From Naegleria lovaniensis (lineage: Eukaryota; Heterolobosea; Eutetramitea; Acrasida; Naegleriidae), in NCBI RefSeq assembly GCF_003324165.1, contig NW_025407850.1:372001-436000 (forward strand): DNA of 64,000 nucleotides. Reading direction: 5' to 3'. The notes under the pieces were generated by a model. It had not been told where the DNA came from and did not search any database. It saw nothing but the letters and a program-made list of their open reading frames with translations. Within the stretch, counting starts at the first letter, position 1; the number at the start of each line of letters is the position of its first letter. A program made the translations under genes and the position numbers. Shown one piece after another: positions 20,386 to 32,411 of the stretch.

Positions 20386-20784
20386 ATGGTACTTTCGTGG
20401 GTTGTTGCAGGAGTTTCAATTGGAACAGGTCTTATTTTTGCAAGAGCATCTCTCCGAGCACTTGCTCGTACCCGAGCTACAGCATCACTTAACGCCGCAT
20501 CGATGAATAAAACCGGCTTCACTCTCAATACTGATTTCCTCTCCAAACCAATTTATGGAAGAAACTTTGCAGAGGGATCGTTTAACCCTGAAATGTCAAA
20601 GAAGGAAGCATTGGATATTCTAGGTTTCGGTAAGACTGTAAAACATGTAACGGAAGAAGATGTGAAGAAACGACACAGAAAATTGATGTTGTTGAATCAC
20701 CCTGACAACGGAGGAAGTGCTTATATTTCATCTAAAATTAATGAAGCAAAGGATTACTTGCTCGGAAGATACGGAAGAGATTAA
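20386..20784 (+). CDS. PAM18: Pam18/Tim14 J-protein of mitochondrial import motor
   Basis: Intronless, 132 residues. An N-terminal hydrophobic helix (VVAGVSIGTGLIFA) is followed by an Ala/Arg-rich stretch and a degenerate J domain: MSKKEALDILGF, then KKRHRKLMLLNHPDNGGS with the HPD triad at 105-107, then INEAKDYL. This matches Pam18/Tim14 (human DNAJC19), which stimulates mitochondrial Hsp70 at the TIM23 channel to drive matrix import. The J domain is C-terminal and short, as in the family. The ATG at 20386 puts the membrane helix at the N-terminus; the overlapping 20312-20506 frame is a shadow. Confidence 0.94.
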   Translation: MVLSWVVAGVSIGTGLIFARASLRALARTRATASLNAASMNKTGFTLNTDFLSKPIYGRNFAEGSFNPEMSKKEALDILGFGKTVKHVTEEDVKKRHRKLMLLNHPDNGGSAYISSKINEAKDYLLGRYGRD

Positions 20785-20949
20785 AACAATTTACGAACAT
20801 TTATTCATATAATTATTATTCGACAATTACATTGTAATCCTACGATCCTTTGATGAACAAATTGCAGATGATCCTTCTTTGCACCATCGACTTTTTTGTC
20901 GGTTATCAGGATTCATACAATTTAATGTTTCACAATTGTTGTTGGTTCT

Positions 20950-23750
20950 TTATTTCAACGCCTCTCGCACTTGATCTAGCAGTTGAGATAATTCAGTAAA
21001 CTCTTCCGAATTCTTGAATATTTCCTGAGATCGTTTGGTGACTGATTTAAGAATGTCCTCAGCCATGGAAAGATATTGAACTTCCTTATCTTCTTGATTG
21101 TGTTCCTTGAACCATTTGGCCACACGAATTTGCAATTTTACAAGCTCAGAAACCGAGAAGGCAACCAATTCAAACTTAGATTTTTCTCTTTCCCATCCTG
21201 ACATTTGCAAACTTCTGCATAGCCTTTGTCGCTTATCTACAGCTTGCTCCAAATATTTGATTTTTTCTTCGCTCAATTCATCTTTGATGGAATCTGCTAA
21301 AATTTCATAGTATCCAGCATAAGATTTCCAAACATGAGGATCTAACGAAATTTTATCAGTAATCTTTTCGAACATCTTCAACAATTCTTCTTTCAGATGT
21401 TCTCCATGAGGTACGGGCGACTTTTCCAATAAAATCTTTAACACCCTCAAAAATAAGAAGAAAACATCCGTGTCAAGTTTTTTGTCTTCTTTGATGTCTA
21501 CCAATCTTTTAACTGCTGTAATGGCGTAATCAAATTCATTGGCCTCAATAGAAACATAGAGGAAATTTTGCCATATTTTCCAGCTGTCGTATGCCAATCG
21601 AGCTGCTTCTTTCAACGCTATGAATGCACTCTTTCTGTATAAATGTATATATACATTACAACACCAAATCAACAAGACACTCAAAACAACTTACTTTTGT
21701 CCTTGATGTAAACGAACATTGGCTAAATTACTCCATGATTCAGCATCCTCTGGATTTTGTTGTGTCACTCTGGAAAAAGCAGTTTGTGCTTTATCCCACT
21801 TTTCACATCTCATACAGCAAAATCCGTAAATAAACCAAGCATTTGTGTGCAAAGCAGAAAGCGCAAGAGATTCCTCAAATTCAGGAATGGCTTTTTCATG
21901 TTCCTGTTTTTCAGTGTAATAATATCCTAGGGCACGTTTGGCTCTTGCAAATCTCTTTTCTGAAACTTCCCATGCCTTCAAATACATGTCCACACAAGTT
22001 GGGTATTGAGAGAGAATTTGTTCTTCACCTTCGACATGATATTCTTGACGAAGATTTTCAGAACGTTTCAAATCTCCAAGCATACACCATAAGAGAGGAT
22101 TATCTGGCTCTTCCAATAACTTTTCAATAACCACTTTCTTTGCTCTATTTTCTTGATCAAGAGAAATGAGAGTTTTCATAATTTCCTCAAACATTCCATA
22201 TTTTCTGAAAATCACTAGAGAACTTTCAAGGAGACCTGATTTCGAGTAAATAAATGCCAATTCTCTCTGCAAGTCAAATATTGGCGGATACCCAAGACAA
22301 TAGAAATATTTGATACGTGAGGAAACAGATGGTTCAGTATCTTTCAAGTGAGAGACAAGCTTTTCAAACTGTTCAATACTTCGAACTAGGTGATTAATTT
22401 TGTCACTCTCCAGCCTGGCTCGTAGCCATAATGCTGTGGATTGAACAAGCCAATTTTGTGGGTGCTCAATGACTCTGAGAATATATGGCATCATTTCTTC
22501 TTTGGTAAGACCATGCTCTGGGTTCGTGTTCTTTAGGTCCATGCTATGACATGGTGAGAGAAATAAATCATCTTCATTTTAAAACTTACCACTTGGCAAG
22601 AATGATCACTTGATCGATGACTCGCAAAACAGATTTTGATAAATCTTGCTCATTTTCAGCCAAGTCGATGGACGGTTTTTCAAGTAAATGAGTATCTTCA
22701 TAGTGTTGCACAACCTCAGGAAGTCTTGATTCTTCTGTCTTGTTGTCAACTGTTCTACTTTTTGCTTCTAACACAAGGTGTGAGGTTTTAAAAGATTGAT
22801 ATTTGGTTTTCACACCAAGTTTTCCTGTCACATTAAGATAGAGGCCAGTAACAAGTTTAGCTTTTTCAAAACTATGTTGAGCAAATTTTTGTCTATTAAA
22901 GTGATAATCTACTAATCCCTTCTCAACATAATATCTTGCAATCAATTCATCATCTTCTACATTGAAATTCTCAGTTGGGAATTTTGAATCCAAAATTTCA
23001 AAGCTTCTAGTAACTGCATTTAACAAAGTTTCGGTCGAAAAGGTCATCAACTTTTGGTGAATGATATTTACTCTAACTCTCCACCACTCATAGCTTTCCA
23101 AGTTGTTAATCAGGTTGTTATCCAAAAAACATTTTGCAACAAGTAAATAGTGTGGAATTGTTGTCATGGCAAAAGCGGTCTCTCCATTAATTGAAAGTTT
23201 TGAAATGGCATACTTTTGAATATACTTTGCAATATTATGTGTTGATTCAACTTGTAAATATTCACTACTACCAGAGGATGTAATCATCGGAAGGGATGAC
23301 AAGGTCTTGTCAAAATTAAATGTAGGTCCACAAAGTTATGCTGCACAAACGTATGTAAATAAAGAATACCATAGAGTAAAAGGAGTATTGAATTTTGTGG
23401 AGTCTGTTCAACAAATTCCGATATGGATTTCTCTAAATTCTGATAGCATTCTGTAAATGAGTGTTTAATGTTTAGAAATCATTTCGAAAAAGTAAATACA
23501 TACCATCTAATAATGATTTAATTGTTGCATAATTTTGAGTACCGTCGAGGCTTGACAGAGATGCAAATATTGAAGAGAAGACTTTTTGGTACGATTCACC
23601 GTGAATTGGAAAGAAGTTTCCGTTCAAAATACATGATGTCAAGTGGAGTATTTCTTCACTAGCATCGTGATGATTTTCATTCTTGAGACGATAATTCTCG
23701 AATTCAGCCTCATCGGAGAGAATGAGAAAGCGTTCGAGAGGAGGCAGCAT
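20950..23750 (-). CDS. TTC27: TTC27-like tetratricopeptide protein (one-base frame break)
   Basis: Exons 23750-23504, 23450-22590, 22543-21695 and 21634-20950; introns of 53, 46 and 60 nt. The last exon starts SAFIALKEAARL and continues DSWKIWQNFLYVS, a hallmark of TTC27 (yeast Emw1), and TPR repeats fill residues 450-720. Within exon 2 the frame must slip by one base near 23328-23329: before it, the protein reads FVQHNF; after it, GPTFNFDK, the conserved continuation in a different frame. Adding one base makes the coding length exactly divisible by three (about 880 residues; human 843). So this is either a sequence error in a short C run or a genuine lesion. TTC27 family members are essential and poorly understood; roles in trafficking or assembly are reported in other organisms. 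Confidence 0.88.
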
Positions 23751-23827
23751 TTTTTTCTTCACTTTTAAAATTGATGCTCAAGTTGAGCTTGTTTTGTGCG
23801 TACGCAATTTCTGCTCACTTTACAAAA

Positions 23828-26800
23828 TTAATAATTTACATTGGAGTGTTTGTAGGATACGAGTTGTTTCAAGCTTCGTAGCTCACTCGAAAGCTTGGTG
23901 TTAGTGGAGAGTCTAACAGCTGCATTGTTCTCAACTTGTTCTGAACGTAGCTTAATTTTGTCCAACTGTTTTTCTAGCTTTTGAATTTGCTCATCCTTAT
24001 ATTTGATGAGCTTGTCAATCTTTTCAGTGTCAATAGATAAGGAGCCGCCAGAAGTTGAAGACTGATCCCCATTATATTGGGCTATTTGTTTTAGAAGATA
24101 TGTTATTTTCTGTTCACTCTCCTTCTGTAGCTTGATTTGTCTTCGCTCGAAAACTAATTCAGTTAATCGTATGTGATTCTGGAGATTTTCAATCATCTTG
24201 TCTCGTTCTTTTAAGGATAAATCGTACTCTAGAAGCTTTTGTTTCTTTGATTTCTCATCTTCTTTAAGTTCTATCACTTTTTCAAAGTACTGTTTCAAGA
24301 GCACTTTGGCCTCTGCAAGCGAGTTGATGTCATTGAAACGAGAAAGTGAGAGAGAAGAATCGCTTTCCTCAACTCTGAGTCTGTTTTGAACTTGTTCAAT
24401 AGTTTCGTTTTTAAATTCAATTTCAGCATCCAGAACCTCTGTTCGTTCATTAATTTCTTGAAGTTCCTCCTCTTCTTTCTTGATTTGATCTTTAGCTTTT
24501 TGCTCCAGTTTCTCTCGCTGTCGTAACATCTTCTCTCGCTTTTGATGTAAACTTTCAATTTGTAATTGCAAATCATTGATTATTTTTGCTTCAGTTTTCA
24601 AGCAATTATTACTGTTAGATGTTCTCTTGCTCTTCAAAATTGTTTCCTTTTCCACTATTTCTCTTTCCACTTCCTGTAGCTGGTTATGGATGTCAACCAT
24701 GGATTCTTGCATATGTTGGTTCTTTCGCATTTTCCTCATTTCAATATCTTGTTTAGCGGACAGCATTTTCTCTTTCTCTTGAATTATTGCTTCTCTTCTT
24801 GCTAACTCCTTTTCAAGAGTCTCAATAGCCTCCTTTTTAGTCATATATTTCTCAATTTCTTTATCGAGCCATTCTTTCTGTTTATCAATATCTGCAGAAA
24901 TAGATTTGCTTTTTGAAACACGAGATAATTGATACCTATTTAACCTCAGTTGTTGGTTGACTTTCTGAACCTCTTCTGATTTTCGTTCTAAAATTTCTTT
25001 TTGTCGCTGATTCTCAGTCTCCAGCTCTCGTATTCTCTTTTGACTAGCTTCCCCTTGTTTCTTTAGAGCAGATATTTGCTTCAGTTGAGAGTTGTATGTT
25101 TGGCTCTGTTTCTCCGTTTCTTCTTTGATCTTGCCTTTAAGAAATTCTTGCTGTGATTTCATCTTTGTAATCTCTGTCTGTAGATCATACACTTTTCGAT
25201 CGCTTTGATACTTTAGCTTCATCAGCCTTTCATTTTCAGTAGCTTTTTTCCTTAGATCGGATAATTGCATATTTTGCTTGTTCAGTCGATCTTCATAGTC
25301 AAGCTGAATTCTTTTTTTTTCTTCTTCCTTTTTGCCTCTCTCCATGTCGGCGGTTTCTAGAGCATTCATCAATTTCTCTAACTCTTGTTGAGTCGCAACT
25401 ACCGAATTCTCCATTTCGATAATCTTCTTTTCGTATTGCTCTTTTAGAACAATGGACTCATGTTCGCTCTTTAACAAATCCTTGATCAACTCCTCTTTTA
25501 GTTTTATCATTACAGTAAGGTCTTTCAAACTTTGTTCCAGCTTTCTTTGCTTTCTTAAATACATTTTTTGATGTTCTTGCATTTGTTTTTCAATCATTGA
25601 TTTTTCAAGCTCAATTTGGCTTTGTTGGTTGTACATTAATGTTTTCTCTTTTTCAAGATTTTTGATTTCATCTTCTAACTTGCCAATCTCTCCATCCTCT
25701 TGGCCATCTGTTTGTACATCTTGTTTCACGTCATTGGTTTCTGGTATTTTTGGTGCACTTGTTGTGGGGAGTGGAGGAACGGCAGTTACGCCCAATTCTT
25801 CTGGAAGGCTTTGGATGTATTCTTCAAGTTGAGCTACTCGTTTCATCTCAGAATCAAGATCTTGCTTCAAGGCTTGGACATTCTTTTTAAGAACCCAATT
25901 TGTTTTAGATAACCTCTTAATTTCTCGCATCTTTTCAGTAAATATTTTTTCGTCACGTTTGAGATCGTCTTTTGCTTCTTTCAGTTCTTTAGTAAGAGAA
26001 TCTATCACCTTATTCTTTTCTTCTATCTCATGGTTTTCAGCAACGACTTGCTCAATGTTTGGTAGTCGAGGTGATAAACTTTGTAACTTTTCTTTTCTTT
26101 CTGCATTTGCATTGAGGTCGTAATTGGCAACATCTTCCAATACTTTGATGATCTCAGTTATTTTCTCTTTTGGAATGTCAAGTGTGCTCCAAGGAACTTT
26201 GAAAAGAACTCGCAATACTTCTTTAACGCGCTGACGAAAACTTTGTATCTTATGTAAGTACATATCGCGTTCTGCCTCCATTTTGAAAATGCTTTCGCTT
26301 AGCTCTGTAATTTTTGAATTGCTTGAAGAAAGCTGATCTCGAAGTAATTTTGTCTCATCCTTGTGGTCGTGAACGCTTGCTAATTGTAGTAAATTGCTTG
26401 ATGATGGTGTTTTCTTTTGAATCTCCAATAGAAATCGTTGGTTGTCTTCAAACTTTAGTAGCTCTTCTAGCGAATCAGAATATTGCACTCCCTCTGATGA
26501 CATTTTCTGTTGAAGAAGAGCCAATTTTAAGGCATGTATTTCATTTCTGAGCTGATCTATTTGCATAGAATGAGGATCAATGTTCACAACTGGTTTGTTC
26601 TTGATGTTTCTGGCTCTGTTTGCATATTTTAGGGTATTCAATGTCTCCTCAAAGTTTGAATCTGCTGGAGAAATGCATGCTAACATTACGGTACGACTAT
26701 TTCCTCCTAAACTATCCTGTAACAATCGTGTTAATTTAGAATCTCGATAAGGAACATGTGTAGTGTGCGCTCTTTTTTTCTCATCTCCCAGAGCACTTAT

Positions 26801-27849
26801 AACGTTTCCTAGGGCAAGTAATCCACAATTAATTTGGACGGCCTCTTTAAATCGAACGCCAACAGCTCCAGTTCTTTTCGTTCTTTCACTTCCTGCTAAA
26901 TCAACAAGATGAAATTTGGCTGTCATAGATTGGCCTGACGTTGCCTCTCCTTCATTTCCGGTTTTCAGTCTTTGTTCAAGAATTATTGTAAATATTGAAT
27001 GAGATCTGCTTGACACTTCGTTCATCAAAGTACTGCCTACAGTTCTATATAAACTCCCCGTCTCTAAACATCCAATCATGTCATCATACGATTGAACCGA
27101 TTCCTCCTTAATTCCTACTAGTAAAATTCCTTTTTTTTCATCCTCTCTTATTTGAATTAATTTTGTTGATGTGGACGGCGACAATAGATCTTTTATCGTT
27201 TCATTGTAAATCTCAAGAAACGAAACTCGCACTAAAAAATCTGCATCTGATCGTTGCTTGATAATTTCAAAAATGTTCTGTATTACTCTTGGTATTACTC
27301 CTAGTTCTTCATCTAGTAAATTTGTTGAGTTAGCTGTGCCCATAGTGTATGTTTTTCCGGAGCCCTAGTTGACAATTTAGAAAAATAATCTCAATACGAA
27401 AACCTACTGTTTGTCCATAGGCTAGAACCGTTGCATTGTAGCCTTGAAATAACCCTTCCACTAAATTTTTGACGCTGACATTATACACTTGTTGCTAATA
27501 TAATATTAATTCTCGGGTAGTTATCATTTCTACTCACCTGCTGAGATTGTTGTCCAAAAACATAATCGAAAGCAAACGTTCGATCTCTTCCGACAATAAT
27601 TTGACTATTTACAGGGTCCATTGTTACACATTCCCGACTCTTTTCAAGCTTTTCCTTAGGCAGCATTGGCCTCACACGTACTCCCACCTTTACTGATGAC
27701 GAGTCTGAGGATGTGGGTGTCTGAGGTAGCGTATTTCCATTATTATTATAATTGTTTGGACTTGTTGGTTGTGATGATGACACCTCCGATGTATTGCTAT
27801 TAAAGGCTTGTTGTTGGTTGGAATTGACAAGAGTTTCGTTTTGATTCAT
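23828..27849 (-). CDS. Kinesin-4-like motor protein
   Basis: Exons 27849-27538, 27494-27408 and 27364-23828 (introns 43 and 43 nt, phase 0) give about 1,311 residues. After a Gln/Asn/Ser-rich head of ~50 residues comes a kinesin motor: [18 protein letters not shown], the P-loop GQTGSGKT (split by the second intron after GQT), [11 protein letters not shown] (switch I), [14 protein letters not shown] (switch II) and [19 protein letters not shown]. Motifs [14 protein letters not shown] and [18 protein letters not shown] are characteristic of kinesin-4 (KIF4/KIF21). A very long coiled coil fills residues ~380-1300. No cargo or DNA-binding domain is seen at the C-terminus. An N-terminal motor implies plus-end motion. 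The subfamily is by motif and not tested by a tree. Confidence 0.93.
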
Positions 27850-27982
27850 TTTTTTGCATTTGTTGTTTCTACAAATGGCGGGAAATTTTTTAGTGTCAAA
27901 AATATCTTATATTGAATTTATTTACACTTACATATGCTACAGAACTAACAGAAGGTTGTTGTAAATGCGAATGATTTGAGTA

Positions 27983-30900
27983 CTAATCTTTGTGTTGGTC
28001 CGCAACGTGTTTGATAATTCTGTAAAAAGTGTTATCCATGATAGGCTTCAATGAATCCAAATCAATTGCTGTGGTAATGTGAACTCGGATGTCTTTTCGA
28101 TTCGTTTGCTCCATAAACTTATTGACAATGAAATCAATGTTTCCTGTAAATGAGTCATTCAATAAATAAGTCATTCCATTCTCTGAAGTATCATTTCACT
28201 TACGTTTGATGAATGATTGTCCAAATTCAAACCAATACTTGTAGACTCCTTTCAAAAATATCCTACGGTTGGACCTTGTAATGTCGTTCGTCGTGATTTG
28301 GCTCTGGTCATCTCCAGCTGTTCGTGTGTTTGACAATTTCCAGTCCGAGTAATTAATTTTGTCCAATACTTGTTGAGCACGATTTTCTTGTTGAATGTAG
28401 AGAGCATATTTGGAAATGACAATGTTTTCATCAATATCTGATTGATATCGTAGACATAAACTTCTCCAGACGAGATCACTATAGTATTCAATGGAGTTAC
28501 ATGATCAATGTTCATTTACAAAAAAAAATTCATAAATCTCCATCATGTAATACAAACATACCTTGTGGCAATCTTATAAAACTCATAATTCACTTCGCTG
28601 AGAGCACACAATTCACGAGCTTCCAAAAACATGCACACATAAATTAAGGCATCTTTTGGAAGATCTGGAATTTTGTGAATATCTACTTCTTCACAATATG
28701 TCCATTCTGCATCATCATCTAAAACATCATTTTCAGTATCGTCATCACAATCTGCTCCAATATTGTTACTTGTAAGTTGTTGCATTCCTCTGACATGAAC
28801 ATTGGAGTAAGTCTGACTCATAATTTGTCTTAATAAATTGTCGTCTGAGAGGCGTTTTGCATTTCGATTCATGGTACTCAGCGAGCTACAGGATGCCTTA
28901 CTTTCTTCTTCAATGGCTTGATCAAGAATAGAAAGAGTTCTTGGAGCTTCATCCTTCTTCTTTTTTCTCTTTTGTGGAGATATGACGTTTTGTCGTGAAT
29001 TTGAAGCTTGTTGAATATGATGAATATTCGACTCGTCGATTTCTCTTCTTGATCGAGGTGTTAAAAAACCAAACAGTGAAGGCTTCTTTTTGTTTTGCTG
29101 TTGAAGAGCCTTTTTCAAAAGCTTTCTCTCTTCTTTTGAAATTAAGTCATCGAAAATATTCTTTTCCTCCTTTTGAGAGAGAACAAAATCGTCAGTATCT
29201 ACGACGTCATCATTTCCATTTCTTATTTCATAGGAGAGAGATCGTTTGTTTCTTCGAACTTCAGTTGAGGTTTCAATAAATTTATCAAAAGGTAAATCTT
29301 CAGTTTCTGCCTCGAGTTGTTTCTTATGATTGCTCAACCTCTCCTGAATGAAATTACTGGCAAATTGGTAAAATGGATTATTAGCATTCAATTTTAAGTC
29401 ATCTGGAACTTCCTTTCCAAAAGCTATAGATAAATCATATTTTTGTAATTTTTCTAAGAATACATCATACTTGTTGAATATTAAAAATACAGGCACATCG
29501 GCAAAATAGGTAGAATTTACAATTTCATTAAATACAAGAAGGCTTTCTAGCATTCTATTGGATCTTCTGTCTGTAAAATGTTCGTATGTGTAGTCATCAC
29601 GATGCAATGATTCACAAGATAATATTCACAACATGCAAGTCAATGAGAAATATATCTTTCAGACTTCAAAAACATACCTTCGTAGAGAACTTGATTGAAT
29701 TCAGAGAGAGCAACAACGAAAAAGACTGCACTAACATCGTCAAAGCTGTGAATCCATTTTCTTCTTTCACTTCGTTGTGAACCCATCTTTTTAAAAAATA
29801 TAGATCGTACCATATTATAATAATAATAATTGGTAATAATTGGTTGGAAATAATTGATAATAATTGGTTGGAAATAATTGATGAGACTTACCAAAACTAC
29901 TTTGATTGGTTTGTGCATGATATATGTTTTTGAACCTTCCTCCGAATCTTTGACAAGCTTGTTTTCAATAATGGGCTCCATATTCTGAGGTAAAATATCA
30001 TCTAAATCGAGAGTAAACTTGGTATCTTGAAATCTGTCTTGTATCGTATAAGACACAACATAATCTTTCTTTTTCTTCTCCATTTCTTTAAAACTTGAAT
30101 ATGCATCAATGCTCATGGAACCATCAAATGATTGGTTGGCGTGTAGCATGTCTGAAGAATGACTGGATCGTTCAACATCCAGTCGAACCTTTTCATTTTC
30201 ACAATTATAATAATAATATGAAGTTGTTTTCTTAATCTTGATAGGAAAATGAAGCATGGTTTCGACAATTCCCGTCGTTCGTACTCTCACTCTTAGAATG
30301 TCACTCATTGTGGGAACATAATTTGGATCAGTGATTCTATCGAGGGAGGTAAACCAATGTCGAGCGCTTTCCATGTGTTCGAAACACAATTCATGACCTC
30401 TGTTATAGGTCTCCACAATTTGAGGAACTTCATTCCACAAATATTTAATTTTTTCTGCGACTTGTTTTGTTAAATGCCAATCTGGTGTCATGGTAGACAC
30501 ACTATCCATGATGGTATCAAGACAATCTATGAGATAATAATCACTGACAGTATCCAATTGATCGTATGGAATATTTCTGAAATGATTAATACTTCCATCC
30601 ACCAAAGAAAACATGGCCAAAATGACATTTCTGTGGATGACACTCACATACTCTCGACGAACTTCGGGACTTTTAAAACTTGTTGTAAAATCCTCTCGCA
30701 AATCAATACTATCTTTCAATGACTCTTCGTATATTATACAATTATTGAAACCTGATGATAAATCGGATGATGATGAAGATGAGGCTTGGGTGCTTCCATT
30801 TGCTCCCAATAGATGAAATGAATGATCGAAACTAAAGTTGGCTGCTCTCGGCGATTTGGGAGGAAGATTGGATGATGAGCCTCCTCGATCAAAGGATGCC

Positions 30901-31832
30901 GATGATGAGAATAAACCAAAGCTTGAGCTTGCCATATGGCTTGATGAGCCTGAATAGGATGATGATACCAGTGTAGGATATCCCATGGATGATTGCATTT
31001 GTTGTTGTTGTGGTGCAAGAAATTGTTGTTGATGCGGAGTTACACTGATCATGGTGGATGTCATGGATGGAGAAGACAATGAAGCCATACTTCCGTTCAA
31101 ATGACTGAGATGGCTATTACTGCTGGGCAATGAGGATGCCATCATGCCGCCTCCAGCTACACTCGTTAGGGGTGATGATGTATTACTATTGCCTCCATTG
31201 GAAGATGATGAGAGATTATTGGTTGTGGTTGTCGTCATGGTTGCTGTACTAGTGCCGGTTGCTGTTGCTAGGTTCGTCATGGTTGTTGTTGTACTACTAT
31301 TGGTAGCATTAAAATTATTCGTATTGAATGATGAAACTGGAGAGGTGGACGAGGGAGTAGAAGAGCTTCCGATGGAAGTATTCATTGGGTTGTTGTTACT
31401 GTTGTTGTTGTTGTTGGAAACAATGAATTTTCGTTTTGGAGGATACCAATACTTGAGAGCTTTGAAAGTCGTTGATTTTCCTCCTATATGAATCATCATC
31501 ATGATGTATATAATTTCGTGATTGAAAAGAGTTTGTTCGGCATGGCAATTATGTCATTACAGTGGTGAAAGATTTAAAAATTGTTATTGATCAATAATAA
31601 TTAACACACAATCACGAGAATGTATTTCCGTATGATTTGAAAAATTTCTCCAATGATGACGATCATTCATGAAACTGAACTCCTTACCTTCTCCTGTTCC
31701 CAGCAACACTATTTTGGTGGGCTTCTTGACAGGCTCCAGTGGATCATTGGGTGTTGTGTTCTGGTTGACTCTAGCTGATAAGTTCGGGTAAAGCAAAGCA
31801 GCATTTTGTTGATGTGACAGCTTGACACCCAT
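27983..31832 (-). CDS. Giant G-protein alpha subunit with internal F-box
   Basis: Six exons (31832-31688, 31483-29892, 29786-29678, 29570-28562, 28478-28204, 28143-27983) give about 1,096 residues; ordinary G-alpha is ~350. N-terminus MGVKLSHQ fits myristoylation. P-loop GTGEGGKST (45-53) is split by the 204-nt first intron. A ~240-residue Asn/Ser/Thr/Gln-rich insert precedes the helical domain (~318-440). Switch I is DILRVRVRTTGIVE (443-456; R448 matches the catalytic Arg, T451 the Mg-binding Thr). The G3 site reads LMGSQRSERRKW: Gln583 is kept but the usual Asp is Leu and the second Gly is Ser. NRMLESL and NKYD (G4) follow. Then comes a ~400-residue insert, where ~55 residues are usual, with an F-box at ~915-970 (LPKDALIYVCMFLEARELC, then DLVWRSLCLRY). 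It ends with FIVNKFM and the G5 motif TTAID. Exon joins are set by phase and by motif continuity. Confidence 0.88.
29834..29881. repeat. Two exact 24-bp tandem copies inside a G-alpha intron
   Basis: Units at 29834-29857 and 29858-29881 are identical, with a third partial copy to the left. They lie within the predicted 105-nt intron 29787-29891. The intron and the unit are both multiples of three and the frame through them has no stop, so retention would add 35 residues including a repeated INYFQPII motif. Confidence 0.9.
31180..31430. repeat. Low-complexity ACA/AAC/TCA codon tract in G-alpha gene
   Basis: Short-period trinucleotide-rich DNA encoding the Asn/Thr/Ser-rich insert after the P-loop helix of the G-alpha protein. 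The opposite strand is open (31144-31491) but this is a by-product of the repeat. Confidence 0.7.
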
Positions 31833-32411
31833 TTTTTCTCGATGAAAATTTCGAAAGTCCCTATTTCGAGAATCAAAATTATATGGTAAAATCGTTGGAA
31901 TAGATTGCTGCAGCCTTTTATTGTGTTGTGGCTAGATGGCCGTCTAGCTAGATTGACAACTTGGAACGCCTGATGGATTCTAATTCCCTTGTGTCAATAC
32001 ATGTCGAAATGAGTATAAAAATCAATATTTGTTGTCCAATCAACTCGATGTTGTTAAGTTTTGAGGTAGCGCTTCTTCAAAGTGATTTCTCTCTTTCGTT
32101 TGAAGTTCAGTTTCTGCATTTGTTGACGCACATATTATTTATAAGCACTTCAGCTGTCATTATTCTCTTTACTATGTGATGCTTTAATGTGAATTACCGA
32201 ATTCCAAATTGAGAGTGAATATTGCAAAATTCCGAGACAGTGAATGTATTAGAAGCAAACCAGCTGACCGGGTTTTGGTCTCTCGAGTTCACCCGTGCAT
32301 TTTTCTTCTGTTATATTGATAGATTCTCAGAGTGTTCGGAATGCCACACTTGTATTTTCTTTTACCTCAATCACGTTGTTCTTTGCCAAAAGCAGTGTAA
32401 AAAAAAATTCC
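31833..32411. other. Divergent intergenic region, nothing recognised
   Basis: About 580 bases between the G-alpha start and the 32412 start. AT-rich, with an A run just before the plus-strand ATG and a small imperfect palindrome near 31934 (GGCCGTCTAGCTAG). No gene or RNA found. Confidence 0.4.

Noticed and set aside
27488-27537. Acceptor at AACAAG/TG for the first kinesin intron
   Set aside because: Gives a stop in frame; the acceptor at TTAG/CAACAAG restores QQVYNVSVK in phase 0.
31144-31491. Plus-strand frame with a long hydrophobic Val/Leu-rich product
   Set aside because: It is antisense to the Asn/Thr/Ser codon-repeat insert of the G-alpha gene; the hydrophobic run is the complement of those codons.
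31900-31960. Palindrome near 31934 as a mobile-element end
   Set aside because: Short, imperfect, and no second copy, target duplication or transposase is seen in the window.
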